From: Marinobacter bohaiensis
GTDB taxonomy: Bacteria > Pseudomonadota > Gammaproteobacteria > Pseudomonadales > Oleiphilaceae
Assembly: GCF_003258515.1 (NCBI RefSeq)
Contig: NZ_QGEH01000005.1
Location: 166,208-230,207 of the forward strand
Length of the DNA: 64,000 nucleotides
Reading direction: 5' to 3'
The notes under the pieces were generated by a model. That model was not told the DNA's origin and made no database searches. It worked only from the letters and a program-made list of their open reading frames with translations. This document shows positions 61,144 to 64,000 of this stretch, piece by piece. Position numbers and translations under genes: made by a program. How positions within the stretch are numbered: the stretch's first letter is position 1; every line of letters begins with the position of its first letter.

Positions 61144-61749
61144 ATGCTTTTGATGATCGACAACTACGACTCCTTTACCTACAACGTGGTGCAGTACCTC
61201 GCCGAGCTGGGTGCCGACGTCCACGTCTACCGCAACGACGAAATCACCGTCGAGCAGATCGAAGCGCTCAATCCGGAGCGTCTGGTGGTGTCGCCGGGGC
61301 CCTGTACGCCCAACGAGGCGGGCATTTCCATGGAGGCGATCCGCCACTTCGCCGGCAAGCTGCCGATCCTCGGCATCTGCCTGGGGCACCAGTCCATCGG
61401 CCAGGTGTTCGGCGGGCAGGTGATCCGCGCCGGCCAGGTCATGCACGGCAAGACCTCCCCGGTGTTCCACGCCGACAAGGGCGTGTTCCGTGGCCTCAAC
61501 AACCCGCTGGAAGCCACCCGTTACCACAGCCTGGTGATCGACAAGGACAGCCTGCCGGACTGCCTGGAAGTCACCGCGTGGACCCGCAACCCGGACGGCT
61601 CGGTGGAGGAAATCATGGGCGTGCGCCACAAGACGCTGCCGATCGAGGGCGTCCAGTTCCACCCGGAATCCATCATGACCGAGCAGGGCCACGAGCTGCT
61701 GCGCAACTTCCTGCGCGAGCCCACCGCAACGCCGACCCAGGCGGCCTGA
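61144..61749 (+). CDS. trpG: Anthranilate synthase component II (glutamine amidotransferase)
   Basis: A 201-residue class I amidotransferase: [24 protein letters not shown], catalytic Cys in [15 protein letters not shown] and the His/Glu pair in [18 protein letters not shown] upstream; 10 bases after trpE. It supplies ammonia to TrpE; it may also serve aminodeoxychorismate synthase, as PabA/TrpG enzymes often do. Confidence 0.97.
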   Translation: MLLMIDNYDSFTYNVVQYLAELGADVHVYRNDEITVEQIEALNPERLVVSPGPCTPNEAGISMEAIRHFAGKLPILGICLGHQSIGQVFGGQVIRAGQVMHGKTSPVFHADKGVFRGLNNPLEATRYHSLVIDKDSLPDCLEVTAWTRNPDGSVEEIMGVRHKTLPIEGVQFHPESIMTEQGHELLRNFLREPTATPTQAA

Positions 61750-61780
61750 GCGCCGACGGATAACGACAAGAGAGAGCACC

Positions 61781-62809
61781 ATGGACATCAAAGCTGCACT
61801 GAACCGCATCGCTGAGAACCTGGACCTCACCACCGAGGAAATGAAGTCCGTCATGCGCATCGTCATGAACGGCGAGGCCACCGACGCCCAGATCGGCGCC
61901 CTGCTGATGGGCCTGCGCATGAAGAGCGAGACCATCGACGAAATCACCGGCGCCACCGAAGTGATGCGCGAGCTGGCCACCAAGGTCACCGTCAACGCCG
62001 ACTACATGGTGGACATCGTCGGTACCGGCGGCGACGGCGCCAACCTGTTCAACGTGTCCTCGGCCTCATCCTTCGTGGTGGCCGCCGCCGGCGGCACCGT
62101 GGCCAAGCACGGCGGCCGCGCGGTGTCCTCCCGCAGCGGCAGCGCCGACCTGCTGGAAAAGGCCGGCATCAACCTGGAGATGACGCCCGAACAGGTGGCC
62201 CGCTGCATTGAGCAGATCGGCGTCGGCTTCATGTTCGCGCCGGCGCACCACAGCGCCATGAAGCACGCCGTGGGTCCGCGCAAGGAACTGGGCATGCGCA
62301 CCCTGTTCAACATCCTCGGCCCCATGACCAACCCGGCCGGCGTCAAACGCCAGGTCATCGGCGTCTTCACTGAGCGGCTGTGTCGCCCCATGGCGGAAGT
62401 GCTGCACCGCCTGGGCAGCGAGCACATCATGGTGGTCTGCTCCAAGGACGGCCTTGATGAGATCAGCCTGGCCAACAAGACCCACGTCGCCGAACTGAAA
62501 GACGGCGAGATCACCGAGTACGACATCGCCCCGGAAGACTTCGGCATCAAAAGCCAGAGCCTAGTGGGCCTGGGCGTGGACAGCTCCGAAGCCTCGCTGG
62601 AGCTGATCAACGCCGCATTCGGCATCGGCCACAGCGAGAACGCCGACAAGGCCCGCGACCTGATCGCCCTCAATGCCGGCGCCGCCATCTACGTGTCCGG
62701 CCTCGCCCGTTCCATGCAGGAAGGTGTCGAACTCGCGCTGGACGCCATCGGCAGCGGCCTGGCCAAGGGCAAGATGACCGAGCTGGCCGACTTCTCCCAC
62801 TGTTTCTGA
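61781..62809 (+). CDS. trpD: Anthranilate phosphoribosyltransferase
   Basis: A 342-residue enzyme: helical N-domain, then [58 protein letters not shown] and [12 protein letters not shown]. It transfers phosphoribose from PRPP to anthranilate. Confidence 0.98.
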   Translation: MDIKAALNRIAENLDLTTEEMKSVMRIVMNGEATDAQIGALLMGLRMKSETIDEITGATEVMRELATKVTVNADYMVDIVGTGGDGANLFNVSSASSFVVAAAGGTVAKHGGRAVSSRSGSADLLEKAGINLEMTPEQVARCIEQIGVGFMFAPAHHSAMKHAVGPRKELGMRTLFNILGPMTNPAGVKRQVIGVFTERLCRPMAEVLHRLGSEHIMVVCSKDGLDEISLANKTHVAELKDGEITEYDIAPEDFGIKSQSLVGLGVDSSEASLELINAAFGIGHSENADKARDLIALNAGAAIYVSGLARSMQEGVELALDAIGSGLAKGKMTELADFSHCF

Positions 62810-62829
62810 GATTCTTCCGAGGTTTTGCC

Positions 62830-63642
62830 ATGAGCGCATCCGCCAACGACCGCACCCCCACGATCCTGCGCCGCATCGTCGATCGCAAGTGGGAAGAGAT
62901 TGAGCAGCGCCAGCGTCGTCAGCCGCTGGCGGACGTGCGCGCCCGGGCGGTGGATACGCCGGCGGCCCGCGGCTTCGCCGACGCCCTGCGTGAGCGCATC
63001 GCGCGCCAGACGCCGGCGGTGATCGCCGAGGTGAAGAAAGCCTCGCCCAGCAAGGGCGTGATCCGCGATCCGTTCAAGCCGGGCGCCATCGCCGAGAGCT
63101 ATGAAGCCGGCGGGGCCGCGTGCCTGTCCGTGCTCACCGATCACGATTTCTTCCAGGGCCACGAAGACTACCTGCAAGAGGCCCGCGCCGCCTGCAACCT
63201 GCCGGTGATCCGCAAGGATTTCATGGTAGCGCCCTATCAGGTGTACGAAAGCCGCATGATCGGCGCCGACTGCATCCTGCTCATCGCCGCCTGCCTGACC
63301 AAAGACCAGATGCAGGAGCTGGCCGGCATTGCCGGTGAGATTGGCCTGGACGTGCTGGTGGAAGTCCACAACGGCGAGGAAATGGACGAAGCCCTCACCC
63401 TGGACACGCCGCTGGTGGGCATCAACAACCGCGATCTGCACACCTTCGACGTCTCTCTGGATACCACCTTCGAGCTGCACAAGCGCATTCCGGACGACCG
63501 CCTGACCATCACCGAAAGCGGCATCCTGACCCGCGAGGATGTGGACGCCATGACCGGCCACGGAATCTACGGCTTCCTTGTGGGCGAGTCGTTCATGCGG
63601 GCACCGGATCCCGGCGCGAAGCTCAAAGAGCTGTTCTTCTAA
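62830..63642 (+). CDS. trpC: Indole-3-glycerol phosphate synthase
   Basis: A 270-residue TIM barrel without the PRAI domain: [18 protein letters not shown] with the catalytic Lys, [30 protein letters not shown] and [11 protein letters not shown]. It closes the indole ring of the pathway. Last gene of trpEGDC. Confidence 0.97.
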   Translation: MSASANDRTPTILRRIVDRKWEEIEQRQRRQPLADVRARAVDTPAARGFADALRERIARQTPAVIAEVKKASPSKGVIRDPFKPGAIAESYEAGGAACLSVLTDHDFFQGHEDYLQEARAACNLPVIRKDFMVAPYQVYESRMIGADCILLIAACLTKDQMQELAGIAGEIGLDVLVEVHNGEEMDEALTLDTPLVGINNRDLHTFDVSLDTTFELHKRIPDDRLTITESGILTREDVDAMTGHGIYGFLVGESFMRAPDPGAKLKELFF

Positions 63643-63653
63643 CGTCTCCGTGA

Positions 63654-63679
63654 CCGCCGGGTCTTCGCCCACCCGGCGG
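63654..63679 (+). terminator. Hairpin after trpC
   Basis: Perfect 9-bp stem CCGCCGGGT / ACCCGGCGG with an 8-base loop, 11 bases after the stop. No T-run, so factor-independent termination is uncertain. Confidence 0.55.
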
Positions 63680-63783
63680 CCGGAATCACGCCGTTGTCAT
63701 CGGACGATCAGAAACGACCCACGCATTACCCTTCACCGACAGGCCCCACGCCACCGTTCGGCGAGCAATATCTCGCCCAATCA

Positions 63784-63992
63784 AGCAAGATCTTGCTCGA
63801 TTTGAGCAACTTGTTGCCCGGCGACCGGTGGGTGAATCGAGTGGAATGGCGTTAGAGATCTGTTTTTATTGGCCTTTCTTTTTCTGGCACAGGACTTGTC
63901 TCTCAGAGTGGACCCTTTGCGAAGGGATTCACTTATTCAATCGCCAAGAGGGGTTTTCAAGCGCCACGAACGCAGTAGCTTGACAACCCCTC
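63784..63992 (+). promoter_or_regulatory. Noncoding regulated region at window end (palindromes, sigma-54-like promoter, structured RNA)
   Basis: No ORF can be supported in 63643-64000. It holds a 14-base palindrome AGCAAGATCTTGCT (63784-63797) and a second imperfect inverted repeat GCAACTTGTTGC (63806-63817). A sigma-54-like TGGCAC-N5-TTGTC follows (63885-63900, T instead of the usual C in the -12 element). Then come a hairpin CCCTT/AAGGG (63913-63926) and a 15-bp stem with one mismatch, GAGGGGTTTTCAAGC / GCTTGACAACCCCTC (63948-63992). It looks like an enhancer-controlled promoter of a gene or small RNA beyond the window. Confidence 0.45.
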
Positions 63993-64000
63993 CATGTCAC

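Overview
This is a GC-rich gammaproteobacterial chromosome segment, probably from a marine or halophilic relative of Marinobacter, Alcanivorax or Pseudomonas. The genus is inferred from gene content only. The indicators are lptD-surA-pdxA-rsmA-apaH, slmA, amgK-murU, trpEGDC, biosynthetic speA beside speE, and a heme-uptake locus. About 90% of the window is ordinary dense GC-rich coding sequence. The exception is about 12.58-18.73 kb, which is visibly AT-rich.

Layout. 0-2.3 kb: speE (5' end only) and speA, divergent. 2.3-4.5 kb: an ECF11-type sigma factor with its ChrR-type zinc/cupin anti-sigma and a matching auto-promoter, then an SDR gene facing it. 4.7-8.2 kb: an ECF42-type sigma factor with a four-gene NTF2-like / YCII-VOC fusion / YCII (DGPF) / VOC operon. 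8.4-12.5 kb: small secreted proteins, a DUF899 protein, a GST and a YdeI/OmdA protein. Three operons in 4.7-11.5 kb share a TGTCGA-N17-CGAC promoter motif, so they look like one ECF42 regulon. 12.58-19.81 kb: a chromosomal integron with an intI integrase behind a perfect LexA box, an attI region carrying a short ORF coupled to the first cassette gene, and eight cassettes separated by attC sites. The cassettes encode membrane proteins, a pentapeptide-repeat membrane protein, a PD-(D/E)XK HsdR-N-like protein, a GNAT, an NTF2-like protein and unknowns.

19.8-26.6 kb: an FMN reductase, cfa paired with a geranylgeranyl-reductase-like flavoprotein, a lipoprotein beta-propeller gene behind a five-repeat Pho-box array, dps and a DUF2061 gene. 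26.8-33.1 kb: a Fur-box-controlled heme receptor followed by hmuSTUV. 33.3-45.3 kb: a LysE exporter, a chemoreceptor, aroG with an aromatic-codon leader peptide, a secretin-N-like protein, a J-domain protein, pheA, an AlsS-like acetolactate synthase, an aminotransferase, an inositol-phosphatase-family gene and a solute-binding protein. 45.4-59.4 kb: slmA, thiG-thiS, apaH, rsmA, pdxA, surA, lptD, divergent amgK-murU-djlA, DUF3530, rpe, gph. 59.4-63.6 kb: trpEGDC behind a Trp-codon leader peptide. The last 300 bases hold no gene but look like a regulated, structured, noncoding start of transcription.

The most interesting material is the SOS-controlled integron with its attI/attC-embedded short ORFs, the self-consistent ECF42 regulon, the aroG and trpE attenuation leaders, the Pho-box array, and an 18-base promoter block shared exactly by cfa and a distant aminotransferase gene.
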